7,114 nt of DNA from NCBI GenBank assembly GCA_003646525.1, contig QMKU01000064.1:1-7114 (forward strand), read 5' to 3'. A program made the translations under genes and the position numbers. Position 1 is the first letter of the stretch, and each line of letters begins with the position of its first letter. Shown piece by piece: positions 1 through 6,040 of the stretch. A model generated the notes under the pieces. It did no database searches and was not told the origin of the DNA. It worked only from the letters and a program-made list of their open reading frames with translations. The DNA is from Campylobacterota bacterium. GTDB taxonomy: Bacteria; Campylobacterota; Campylobacteria; Campylobacterales; Sulfurovaceae.

Positions 1-1
1 C

Positions 2-127
2 ATCATGACATATCGGGGAATTGGATTGCAAGGTGTCAAGGGATATGCGAAGAGTAAGCAAGTTCGATCTACTCATACGGGAACATGGGTCGGAAGCAGC
101 GGCGGCGGATTTAGCTCAGGCAAATAA
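2..127 (+). CDS. C-terminal fragment of an unidentified protein with Gly/Ser-rich tail (5' end outside window)
   Basis: The frame beginning at base 2 is open from the left edge to a TAA at 125-127, giving the last 41 residues of a protein whose start lies outside the window. The visible part begins IMTYRGIGLQGVKGYAKSK and ends in a glycine/serine-rich tail (GSSGGGFSSGK), preceded by a Thr/Arg/Lys-rich, probably exposed stretch. No domain can be assigned from this piece. It ends 26 bases before the DUF350 gene, with no terminator-like hairpin between them, so it is probably the preceding gene of the same operon. Gly/Ser-rich C-termini occur in several small envelope proteins encoded near DUF350 genes (for example DUF1190/YgiB-like proteins), but I see no diagnostic motif, so that is only a guess. 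The other frames here are closed or encode unconvincing sequence. Confidence 0.6.
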   Translation: MMTYRGIGLQGVKGYAKSKQVRSTHTGTWVGSSGGGFSSGK

Positions 128-153
128 CAAAAACAAAACTACAGGAGAGAAAT

Positions 154-369
154 ATGAACGAGTCAACACTTTTGGGACAGGTAGGGATCACCCTTCTTTA
201 TGCATTTATAGGAACATCTGTTTTTATTCTTGTCCTCTTTTTGATTGAAGAGATTACAAAATTTTCGATCAAAAGGCAGGTCGTGGAAGAGGGAAATATT
301 GCTGTCGCTATTGTATTGGCATCTTTTGTTGCTTCTCTGGGATTGATCGTTGCGGCAGCCATACATTAA
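154..369 (+). CDS. DUF350 (YjfL/UPF0719-like) small inner-membrane protein, single-repeat form
   Basis: This 71-residue protein consists almost entirely of two hydrophobic helices, about residues 9-31 and 46-69. A short charged loop (EEITKFSIKRQVVEEGN) joins them. The Glu-Glu-Gly-Asn entry to helix 2, followed by an Ala/Val-rich helix (GNIAVAIVLASF), matches the DUF350 pattern. Many family members are about 130 residues with four helices built from two such repeats, so this is a half-size form that would probably have to dimerise. The biochemical function of DUF350 is not established; its genes often neighbour spermidine-synthase-like membrane proteins, PspA-type proteins or polyamine-related enzymes. 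The ATG at 154 is preceded by AGGAGA at 143-148, a strong ribosome binding site. The gene ends 14 bases before the porin start, and the matching aminopropyltransferase lies about 5.7 kb downstream. An overlapping frame (21-248) is a shadow. Confidence 0.8.
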   Translation: MNESTLLGQVGITLLYAFIGTSVFILVLFLIEEITKFSIKRQVVEEGNIAVAIVLASFVASLGLIVAAAIH

Positions 370-383
370 CTAAGGGATAGTTT

Positions 384-1688
384 ATGAATTCACCTATTTC
401 TTATTTTGCATATGCTTTTAACAAACAAGCAAAAGGATTGCTTGTTTGTTCTATACTGACATCTTCTATCTGCGCTTCTGACCTCTATCCTCAGACAGAC
501 TACCTGACTGGTGACTGGGGTGGTGGTCGTAGCACTCTCCATGATGCAGGTATTCATCTTGGACGATCGAATACAGCAGAACCAGCTACTTTGCTTTCTG
601 GTGGCTATGATGAAGGGAGCAGTACCTATCTGCATAATATCAACTTTGAATTTAGAGCTGATCTCGAAAAACTTGCTGGGTGGAAGAGTACCTCCTTCCT
701 TGCCAAAGTATCTAGTCGTAATGGAGACAACCTCTCGGAGCTCTATGTCGTACCTGGCAGTACGCCCGATGGACGATATATCTATGGTGAATACTTCAAC
801 AAGAGTCAGGAAGTCTTTGGAGGACAAACCACTAAATTGGTCAATTTTCAGCTAAGTACACAGCTCAATGAATCCATCAGCATAGATGCAGGTCGATTGG
901 TGATGAATGACTACTTCCTCCGCTCGGATATCTATTGTGATTTTATGAGCAATTCAGCATGCGGTGCACCCAAAGGTATCTTTACGCCTTATGCACTTGA
1001 TGCTTATCCAGATGCGACGATGGGACTGCATGTTGACTGGATGGTCGTTCAGGATTTGCATTTGCAGTTAGGGGTTTTTGATGGTGGATGGACCAAGCAA
1101 GATTCCCATGGTTTTGATTGGGAACTGGGACTCAATGGTGTTGCCGCTACAGGTGAAGCACAATACACTTTGCAAAAGGGTGCTGTATACGGAGAAAAGA
1201 AAATAATCAAAGTGGGTGTTAACCATAATAGCGGTGATTTTAATAATTATCTAACAGGTGAACTCACGAGTGGGAATACCACCTATTACATCCTCGCTGA
1301 TCTAGGTATCTACTCCGAGGGTGAAAGCTCCAACCAAGGTCTCTCTCTCTTTGGATCTTATATCTATAATCCCGATGAAGAGTTGGCAGGATTGACACAC
1401 TTTTACAATCTTGGCTTCGTCTACAAAGGTCTTATTCCAGGAAGAGATCTCGACAAACTTGGTGTGAACCTTGTTTATGCAAAACACTCTAAATACAATA
1501 CTTATACGGATGATTTTATCGCTGGATGGGTGCGAGGGAACGAGTCTATACTAGAAATTAGCTACAATTACTATCTCCCTTATGGTATGCAGTTGATGCC
1601 AGATTTCCAATATATCAAAAACCCCAATGGTGCACTTAACTTTGACAATGCTATCGTCTTGGGTCTCAAACTCAATGTCAACTTTTAA
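384..1688 (+). CDS. oprB: OprB-family carbohydrate-selective outer-membrane porin
   Basis: This 434-residue outer-membrane beta-barrel protein probably lets glucose or related sugars into the periplasm. Residues 1-31 form a signal peptide: a basic segment (NKQAKG), a hydrophobic core (LLVCSILTSSIC) and likely cleavage near ICA/SD. The mature N-terminus carries the OprB hallmark LTGDWGGGRSTLHDAGI at 41-57. The rest alternates short amphipathic strands, rich in Tyr and Gly, with polar loops, and the chain ends in LKLNVNF with the terminal Phe typical of Bam-assembled barrels. Cys185 and Cys193 lie in one loop and could form a disulfide. The length is normal for OprB. The start is set by AAGGGA at 372-377, six bases before the ATG. 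It lies 14 bases after the DUF350 stop and 21 bases before the PTS fusion gene, so it should be cotranscribed with the PTS genes and act as their outer-membrane entry. Sugar specificity is inferred from that context. A perfect hairpin lies within its signal-peptide codons. Confidence 0.88.
   Translation: MNSPISYFAYAFNKQAKGLLVCSILTSSICASDLYPQTDYLTGDWGGGRSTLHDAGIHLGRSNTAEPATLLSGGYDEGSSTYLHNINFEFRADLEKLAGWKSTSFLAKVSSRNGDNLSELYVVPGSTPDGRYIYGEYFNKSQEVFGGQTTKLVNFQLSTQLNESISIDAGRLVMNDYFLRSDIYCDFMSNSACGAPKGIFTPYALDAYPDATMGLHVDWMVVQDLHLQLGVFDGGWTKQDSHGFDWELGLNGVAATGEAQYTLQKGAVYGEKKIIKVGVNHNSGDFNNYLTGELTSGNTTYYILADLGIYSEGESSNQGLSLFGSYIYNPDEELAGLTHFYNLGFVYKGLIPGRDLDKLGVNLVYAKHSKYNTYTDDFIAGWVRGNESILEISYNYYLPYGMQLMPDFQYIKNPNGALNFDNAIVLGLKLNVNF
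420..450 (+). repeat. Perfect 13-bp inverted repeat (stem-loop) inside the porin signal-peptide codons
   Basis: The left arm AACAAACAAGCAA (420-432) and the right arm TTGCTTGTTTGTT (438-450) are exact reverse complements separated by the five-base loop AAGGA. In RNA this gives an uninterrupted 13-bp stem covering codons 13-23 of the porin, starting 36 bases after its ATG. The loop resembles a Shine-Dalgarno core. The stem is AU-rich and no separate U-tract follows, so it is not a textbook terminator. Plausible roles are control of porin translation, mRNA processing or stability between DUF350 and the sugar genes, or a trace of a recombination junction. The repeat itself is certain; its function is unknown. 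Confidence 0.75.
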
Positions 1689-1709
1689 CCATAAAATTCA
1701 GGAGAAATA

Positions 1710-4250
1710 ATGCAAAAAGTTATTTTAAAAGCACCATTGAGTGGTGTGATCTACCCTATAGAACAAGTTCCTGATCCTGTATTTGCCCAAAAGATGGTTG
1801 GCGACGGTCTCTCTATCGACCCCACAAGCCAGACACTCTGTGCACCCATCGACGGCACTGTGACGCAAATCCACAGTGCCTTGCATGCTGTGACACTAAC
1901 ACATAGCAGTGGATTGGAAGTGATGATGCATATCGGCTTGGATACCGTCATACTCAAATCAAAAGGCTTTGAAGCGCATGTCCAGAAAGACCAAGAGGTC
2001 AAGAGAGGTGACGCACTAATCGATTTTGATATGGATTATGTAGCGACCCATGCCAAGAGCCTGATGACACAAATCATCCTAACCAATGGGGAGCTCGTGG
2101 CATCAGTGGAGAAAGCGGAGGCTTTTGCTAAATGTGCTGAGAGTACCTTCATGACAGTCACACTCAAAGATGAATTGGTATGCAAGAGTCATGCAGAAGA
2201 AGAGAGTGAAGTCATCGTATCTGAAGTAGTGATCATACCCAATACCACAGGACTGCATGCCCGCCCTGCTGCTGTATTAGCTGCTGCTGCCAAGAAATTT
2301 GATGCTAAACTGACACTCCTCAAAGGAGAAGAGTCAGCCAATGCTAAAAGTGTGGTAGGCATAATGAGCCTCAATATACAGTACCAGGACAAACTACAGC
2401 TCAGTGCAACAGGCAGTGATGCTCAGGCAGCGATCGATGAATTGCTACCGCAGATCCAGAGTGGTCTTGGGGATGAAGACAGCAAGCCCATCATCTCACC
2501 TCCAGTGGCAGAGATCACCTCAGAACAAGAGCCTGCACCTGCACCAAAAAGTAATGACCCTGATCTTTTCATAGGTATTTCCGCATCTCCAGGGGTAGTA
2601 GTGGGTATTGCCGTACATATTAGAGAAGAACACTTTGACTTTGCAGAGGAAGCGACAGAGAGTCATGCCGAAAATATGCGCCTCGACAAAGCAATCATAG
2701 AGGCAAAAAATCAACTTGAAGAACTACGCGTCTCTCTACAAAAAGAGTCCAATGCTTCTAAAGCAGCGATTTTCTCAGCCCATCACGAACTCCTCGATGA
2801 TCCTGAATTGATCGATATTGCAAGCAGTATGATTGACAAAGGTAAAAGTGCAGAATATGGCTGGCAACATGCCTATACACTCTATGCCAAAAAGCTTGAA
2901 GGTCTCAAAAACAATCTCCTCGCCGAGCGAGCCAATGACCTCCGTGATGTCGGCAAGCGTCTACTGAGAATCTTGACAGGTCAAGAGCCCACAGTACTTC
3001 AGATACCAGACAATGCCATCTTGATAGCCGAAGAGATCACTCCATCCTTTACAGCTAGTATTGATACGCATAAAGTCAAAGGGCTCTGCTCTACGACAGG
3101 TGGTGCGACATCCCATGTAGCGATCATCGCCCGTTCACTGGATATACCGGCTATCGTTGGTGTCGAAGCACAAATACTAGAGATCCCCGAAGGTGAAGTA
3201 CTGATCCTCAATGCTGAAAAGGGAACACTCAGGACAAATGCCTCCAAAGCACTTATCGATAAAACCCTACAACAGCAACGCACTCTACTCCGTGAAAAAG
3301 CCAAAAACCTAAAAATGGCACTTGAGCCTGCTGTCACGACAGATGGTATCTCGATTGAAGTAGCTGCCAATATAGGCGGTCTCAAGGATGCTATCCAGTC
3401 TGTGAAACTAGGCGGAGAAGGCGTGGGGCTACTTCGTTCGGAATTTCTCTTTCTTGATCGTGTCTCAGCACCGACGGAAGAGGAGCAATATGAAGTCTAT
3501 CGGGATATCCTCCTCGCACTTGACGGCAAACCCCTACTCGTCCGAACACTAGATGTCGGCGGTGACAAACCTCTGACCTACCTACCATTGCCTGTTGAAG
3601 AAAATCCATTCTTGGGAGAGAGAGGAATTCGTATCGGTCTAGAGAGACCAGAGATATTCAGAGTCCAAGCTCGTGCTGTTCTTCGGGCAAGTGCTCATGG
3701 AAAGATCCGTATTATGTTCCCGATGATCAGTACAATCGATGAGATCAGAGAAGTGAAAAGAATGCTCGAACAAGAGCGTGAAAAACTGAGAGTCGCTCCT
3801 ATCGAAACAGGCATCATGGTAGAAGTCCCCTCTACAGCCATCTTGGCAGAACAGTTCGCCAAAGAGGTAGACTTCTTCTCCATAGGCACCAATGACTTGA
3901 CTCAATATACTTTGGCTATGGATAGAGGGCATCCTAAATTAGCAGCAAAAATTGATGCACTCAATCCTGCTGTCCTTCGTCTCATCAAGCTGACAGCCGA
4001 TGGCGCACACAAAGAGGGGAAATGGGTAGGTGTCTGTGGTGGTATCGCCTCAGATCCTCAGGCAGTACCCGTACTACTCGGACTTGGCATCGATGAGCTG
4101 AGTGTCTCTGTACCATCGATCCCTGAGATCAAAGCTGAAGTGAGACGCTACGCCATGTATGAGTGCCGACCGATAGCACAAAAGGCACTAGTCTGTGCCA
4201 CAAGTTCAGAAGTGCGTGCATTTCTTGAAAGCAAAAGGAAAAAATCATAA
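1710..4250 (+). CDS. PTS triple-domain phosphotransferase: EIIA(Glc)-HPr-Enzyme I fusion
   Basis: This 846-residue soluble protein carries the general and sugar-specific cytoplasmic steps of a sugar phosphotransferase system, passing phosphate from PEP to EI, HPr and EIIA. Residues 1-152 are a Crr-like [24 protein letters not shown], His59, and active-site His74 in MMHIGLDTV. Residues 168-252 are HPr: His183 in GLHARPA and Ser214 in [10 protein letters not shown], spaced 31 residues apart as His15 and Ser46 are in E. coli. A Pro/Ala/Glu-rich linker (254-286) leads to Enzyme I (287-844): His469 in [20 protein letters not shown], Arg576, Arg612, Glu705, Asn728-Asp729, Arg739 and Cys776 in VCGGIASD. 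All keep the expected E. coli spacing, so it should be active. The order resembles the Pseudomonas NagF type. It lacks the N-terminal membrane-binding extension of E. coli EIIA(Glc). The start has AGGAGA at 1700-1705. The stop overlaps the permease start by one base. Confidence 0.95.
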   Translation: MQKVILKAPLSGVIYPIEQVPDPVFAQKMVGDGLSIDPTSQTLCAPIDGTVTQIHSALHAVTLTHSSGLEVMMHIGLDTVILKSKGFEAHVQKDQEVKRGDALIDFDMDYVATHAKSLMTQIILTNGELVASVEKAEAFAKCAESTFMTVTLKDELVCKSHAEEESEVIVSEVVIIPNTTGLHARPAAVLAAAAKKFDAKLTLLKGEESANAKSVVGIMSLNIQYQDKLQLSATGSDAQAAIDELLPQIQSGLGDEDSKPIISPPVAEITSEQEPAPAPKSNDPDLFIGISASPGVVVGIAVHIREEHFDFAEEATESHAENMRLDKAIIEAKNQLEELRVSLQKESNASKAAIFSAHHELLDDPELIDIASSMIDKGKSAEYGWQHAYTLYAKKLEGLKNNLLAERANDLRDVGKRLLRILTGQEPTVLQIPDNAILIAEEITPSFTASIDTHKVKGLCSTTGGATSHVAIIARSLDIPAIVGVEAQILEIPEGEVLILNAEKGTLRTNASKALIDKTLQQQRTLLREKAKNLKMALEPAVTTDGISIEVAANIGGLKDAIQSVKLGGEGVGLLRSEFLFLDRVSAPTEEEQYEVYRDILLALDGKPLLVRTLDVGGDKPLTYLPLPVEENPFLGERGIRIGLERPEIFRVQARAVLRASAHGKIRIMFPMISTIDEIREVKRMLEQEREKLRVAPIETGIMVEVPSTAILAEQFAKEVDFFSIGTNDLTQYTLAMDRGHPKLAAKIDALNPAVLRLIKLTADGAHKEGKWVGVCGGIASDPQAVPVLLGLGIDELSVSVPSIPEIKAEVRRYAMYECRPIAQKALVCATSSEVRAFLESKRKKS

Positions 4251-4252
4251 TG
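4235..4252 (+). promoter_or_regulatory. Ribosome binding site and TAATG stop/start overlap coupling the fusion gene to the permease
   Basis: AAGGAA (4235-4240) lies nine bases before the permease ATG (4250-4252). The last A of the fusion gene's TAA stop (4248-4250) is the first base of that ATG. Such a TAATG overlap usually causes translational coupling, which would tie production of the cytoplasmic relay to that of the permease. Confidence 0.8.
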
Positions 4253-6031
4253 AAAAAATTCTTGAATAATGCATTTGCATTTTTGCAAAAAATCGGTAAA
4301 TCCCTTATGCTTCCCGTTGCTATCCTTCCGGCAGCTGGTATTCTCCTAGGTGTCGGTAGTGCCAACTTCGCTATCTTTCCTGATATCATCAATGAGTTAA
4401 TGAAAAATGCTGGTGGTGCAGTTTTTGCTAACTTGGCACTACTATTTGCTGTCGGTGTCGCCCTAGGACTCAGCAAAAATGACGGGGTTTCAGGACTCTC
4501 AGCAGTCGTTGGTTATGTGGTCATGATCGCAACTCTAGGAGTTATGGCAAAAGTTCATGGTGTGGAGCCCAAGCAGATTATGGGGATCGACTCTATTGAT
4601 ACTGGTGTCTTTGGGGGTATCATCGTCGGTGCATTGGCGGCATGGCTTTTCAATAAGTATTACCGCATCAGTATGCCATCCTATCTCGGCTTTTTTGCTG
4701 GAAAACGCTTTGTACCCATCGCCACCTCTTTTGCTGCGATCATTTTAGGAGTAGTACTCAGCTATATCTGGCCTCCTGTACAGGGTGCTATCGATGCATT
4801 TTCACATTTTGCAGCCGAAGAAAATACTGCCTTGGCTGTCACTATCTATGGATTTGTAGAACGAATGCTTCTCCCTTTTGGTCTGCATCATATCTGGAAT
4901 GTTCCTTTCTTCTTCGAACTAGGTAGCTACACTACAGCGGATGGCGAAGTAGTACACGGAGTCATCAACCGTTTCTTTGCTGGTGATTATCAGGCAGGTA
5001 TCCTTGCTGGTGGATTTATCTTCAAGATGTTCGGACTACCAGCTGCTGCGTTGGCGATCTACCATACTGCCAAACCAGAAAACAGAGCCAAAATAGGAAG
5101 TATTATGGCATCTGGTGCTTTAACCTCTTTCTTGACTGGTATTACAGAACCGCTTGAATTTGCTTTTATGTTTGTAGCACCCCTACTCTATTTCTTTCAT
5201 GCTATCTTGGTTTCTCTCGCATTTCTATCGGTCTATCTGCTAGATGTTCGCATGGGATACTCTTTTTCCCATGGATTGATCGACTATTTACTCTTCTATG
5301 CTATTGATATTAAGCCTTGGATGATTCTGATTATCGGACCCATATTTGCTGCCATCTACTATTTTGTCTTTCGATATGCTATTTTGCTCTTCAACCTCAA
5401 AACACCAGGTCGTGAAGAGGATATAGCAGATGTGGGTGAAGCGATCAATGCCTCTGCTGATGCCATGGCACAACAACTCGTCCTCGCCTTTGGTGGCAAA
5501 AGCAATATCAAAAATATCGATGCCTGCATCACCCGACTTCGCATAGAAGTCAAAGATATCAAGAAAGCCAATCAAGAAAAACTCAAAGCATTGGGTGCCG
5601 CTGGTGTCGTCGTCGTAGGAGACAATATGCAAGCGATATTTGGTACCCGTTCTGAAAATCTAATGACAGATATGCAGGAGTATATGAGACATGCTGGCAA
5701 TGAGGCTGAACTAACAGAGCAAGATCAGCCTTCTGAATTTAGCTATCTGAAAAAGGCAGGAAAATCAAAACTGCTAGATCCAAATGCTCCACAAAAAGTG
5801 GCTCAATGGCTCACAGAACTAGGCAGCATTGACAATGTCTCAGAGGTAGAAGTCTGTGCCCAAACACGCCTCAGAGTGAAGGTCAAAGATGCTAACATGA
5901 TCAATAAAAAGGCACTTGAGACTCTTGGTGTAGAAGCAGTCTTACCGATAGATGACCACCTCATCCACCTGCTCACTGGACTCAATGCGGATCAATACGC
6001 AACAGAGATGAGTGCGCAGATCACAAAGTAG
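4250..6031 (+). CDS. ptsG: Glucose-type PTS permease, EIIC-EIIB-EIIB (PtsG-like with a second EIIB)
   Basis: This 593-residue inner-membrane permease takes up and phosphorylates a sugar, most likely glucose. EIIC spans residues 1-388 with many hydrophobic helices. It matches remembered E. coli PtsG far better than Nag[21 protein letters not shown] and [11 protein letters not shown] at the start, then [28 protein letters not shown], Glu300 in [17 protein letters not shown] and LKTPGRE. The first EIIB (about 405-482) has LAFGGKSNI, phosphorylatable Cys426 in [10 protein letters not shown], then [20 protein letters not shown]. After a polar linker (483-512) comes a second, diverged EIIB (about 514-590) with Cys536 in [11 protein letters not shown]. 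That copy has lost the FGG and [13 protein letters not shown] segments. E. coli PtsG has 477 residues and one EIIB. No EIIA domain is attached; the fusion protein upstream supplies it. The name rests on EIIC similarity; glucosamine or a related hexose cannot be excluded. Confidence 0.9.
   Translation: MKKFLNNAFAFLQKIGKSLMLPVAILPAAGILLGVGSANFAIFPDIINELMKNAGGAVFANLALLFAVGVALGLSKNDGVSGLSAVVGYVVMIATLGVMAKVHGVEPKQIMGIDSIDTGVFGGIIVGALAAWLFNKYYRISMPSYLGFFAGKRFVPIATSFAAIILGVVLSYIWPPVQGAIDAFSHFAAEENTALAVTIYGFVERMLLPFGLHHIWNVPFFFELGSYTTADGEVVHGVINRFFAGDYQAGILAGGFIFKMFGLPAAALAIYHTAKPENRAKIGSIMASGALTSFLTGITEPLEFAFMFVAPLLYFFHAILVSLAFLSVYLLDVRMGYSFSHGLIDYLLFYAIDIKPWMILIIGPIFAAIYYFVFRYAILLFNLKTPGREEDIADVGEAINASADAMAQQLVLAFGGKSNIKNIDACITRLRIEVKDIKKANQEKLKALGAAGVVVVGDNMQAIFGTRSENLMTDMQEYMRHAGNEAELTEQDQPSEFSYLKKAGKSKLLDPNAPQKVAQWLTELGSIDNVSEVEVCAQTRLRVKVKDANMINKKALETLGVEAVLPIDDHLIHLLTGLNADQYATEMSAQITK
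5789..6019 (+). other. Second, diverged EIIB domain of the permease
   Basis: Residues 514-590 of the permease repeat the EIIB layout: a helix (VAQWLTELG), [18 protein letters not shown] with Cys536 (codon 5855-5857), then a helix with [16 protein letters not shown]. Compared with the first copy (nucleotides about 5462-5695, Cys526 absent, Cys426 codon at 5525-5527), Cys, TRLRV-KD and the LG-A-GV spacing are kept, but the glycine-rich phosphocysteine-side loops are changed. It could be a second phosphate acceptor or a regulatory or structural domain. Confidence 0.75.
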
Positions 6032-6040
6032 TCAGACTCG
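6032..6040 (+). promoter_or_regulatory. Nine-base junction without a Shine-Dalgarno site before the aminopropyltransferase
   Basis: The permease stop TAG (6029-6031) is followed by TCAGACTCG and then the ATG at 6041. Nothing resembling GGAG, GAGG or AAGG occurs in the 20 bases before this ATG, unlike the other complete genes here, which have clear sites. The two genes are in the same frame, so translation probably depends on ribosomes terminating and restarting nearby. Confidence 0.6.

Noticed and set aside
343..367. Possible promoter (TTGATC ... TACATT) at the end of the DUF350 gene, before the porin.
   Set aside because: The spacing is about 13 bases rather than 16-18 and both boxes are imperfect. 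It lies inside conserved DUF350 codons.
1340..1352. Short CT dinucleotide run in the porin gene that could suggest phase variation by slippage.
   Set aside because: Only about five repeat units, which is too short for efficient slippage, and the encoded residues (GLSLFG) suit a barrel strand.
1854..1880. 9-bp perfect inverted repeat (GGCACTGTG / CACAGTGCC, 9-base loop) in the EIIA coding region.
   Set aside because: A repeat of this length and loop size is expected about once by chance in a sequence of this size. It lies in conserved coding sequence with no U-tract or junction nearby.
4239..4250. A6 run just before the fusion gene's stop. A -1 slip there would enter the permease frame and give one giant EIIA-HPr-EI-EIICBB protein.
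   Set aside because: The frame upstream of the permease ATG is indeed open, but the heptamer G AAA AAA is a poor slippery site with no visible stimulatory structure. A clear Shine-Dalgarno and TAATG restart explain expression of the permease better.
4274..4288. 6-bp hairpin TTTGCA / TGCAAA near the start of the permease gene.
   Set aside because: Short and AT-rich, within codons of the conserved NAFAFLQK segment. It is easily explained by coding and chance, and is not a terminator.
4250..6031. Reading the permease as a GlcNAc transporter (NagE-like), because an EIIA-HPr-EI fusion accompanies NagE in Pseudomonas.
   Set aside because: The EIIC sequence follows E. coli PtsG closely in its N-terminal helix, [10 protein letters not shown] and SFSHGLIDY segments, where NagE differs. 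No nagA or nagB is present in the window.
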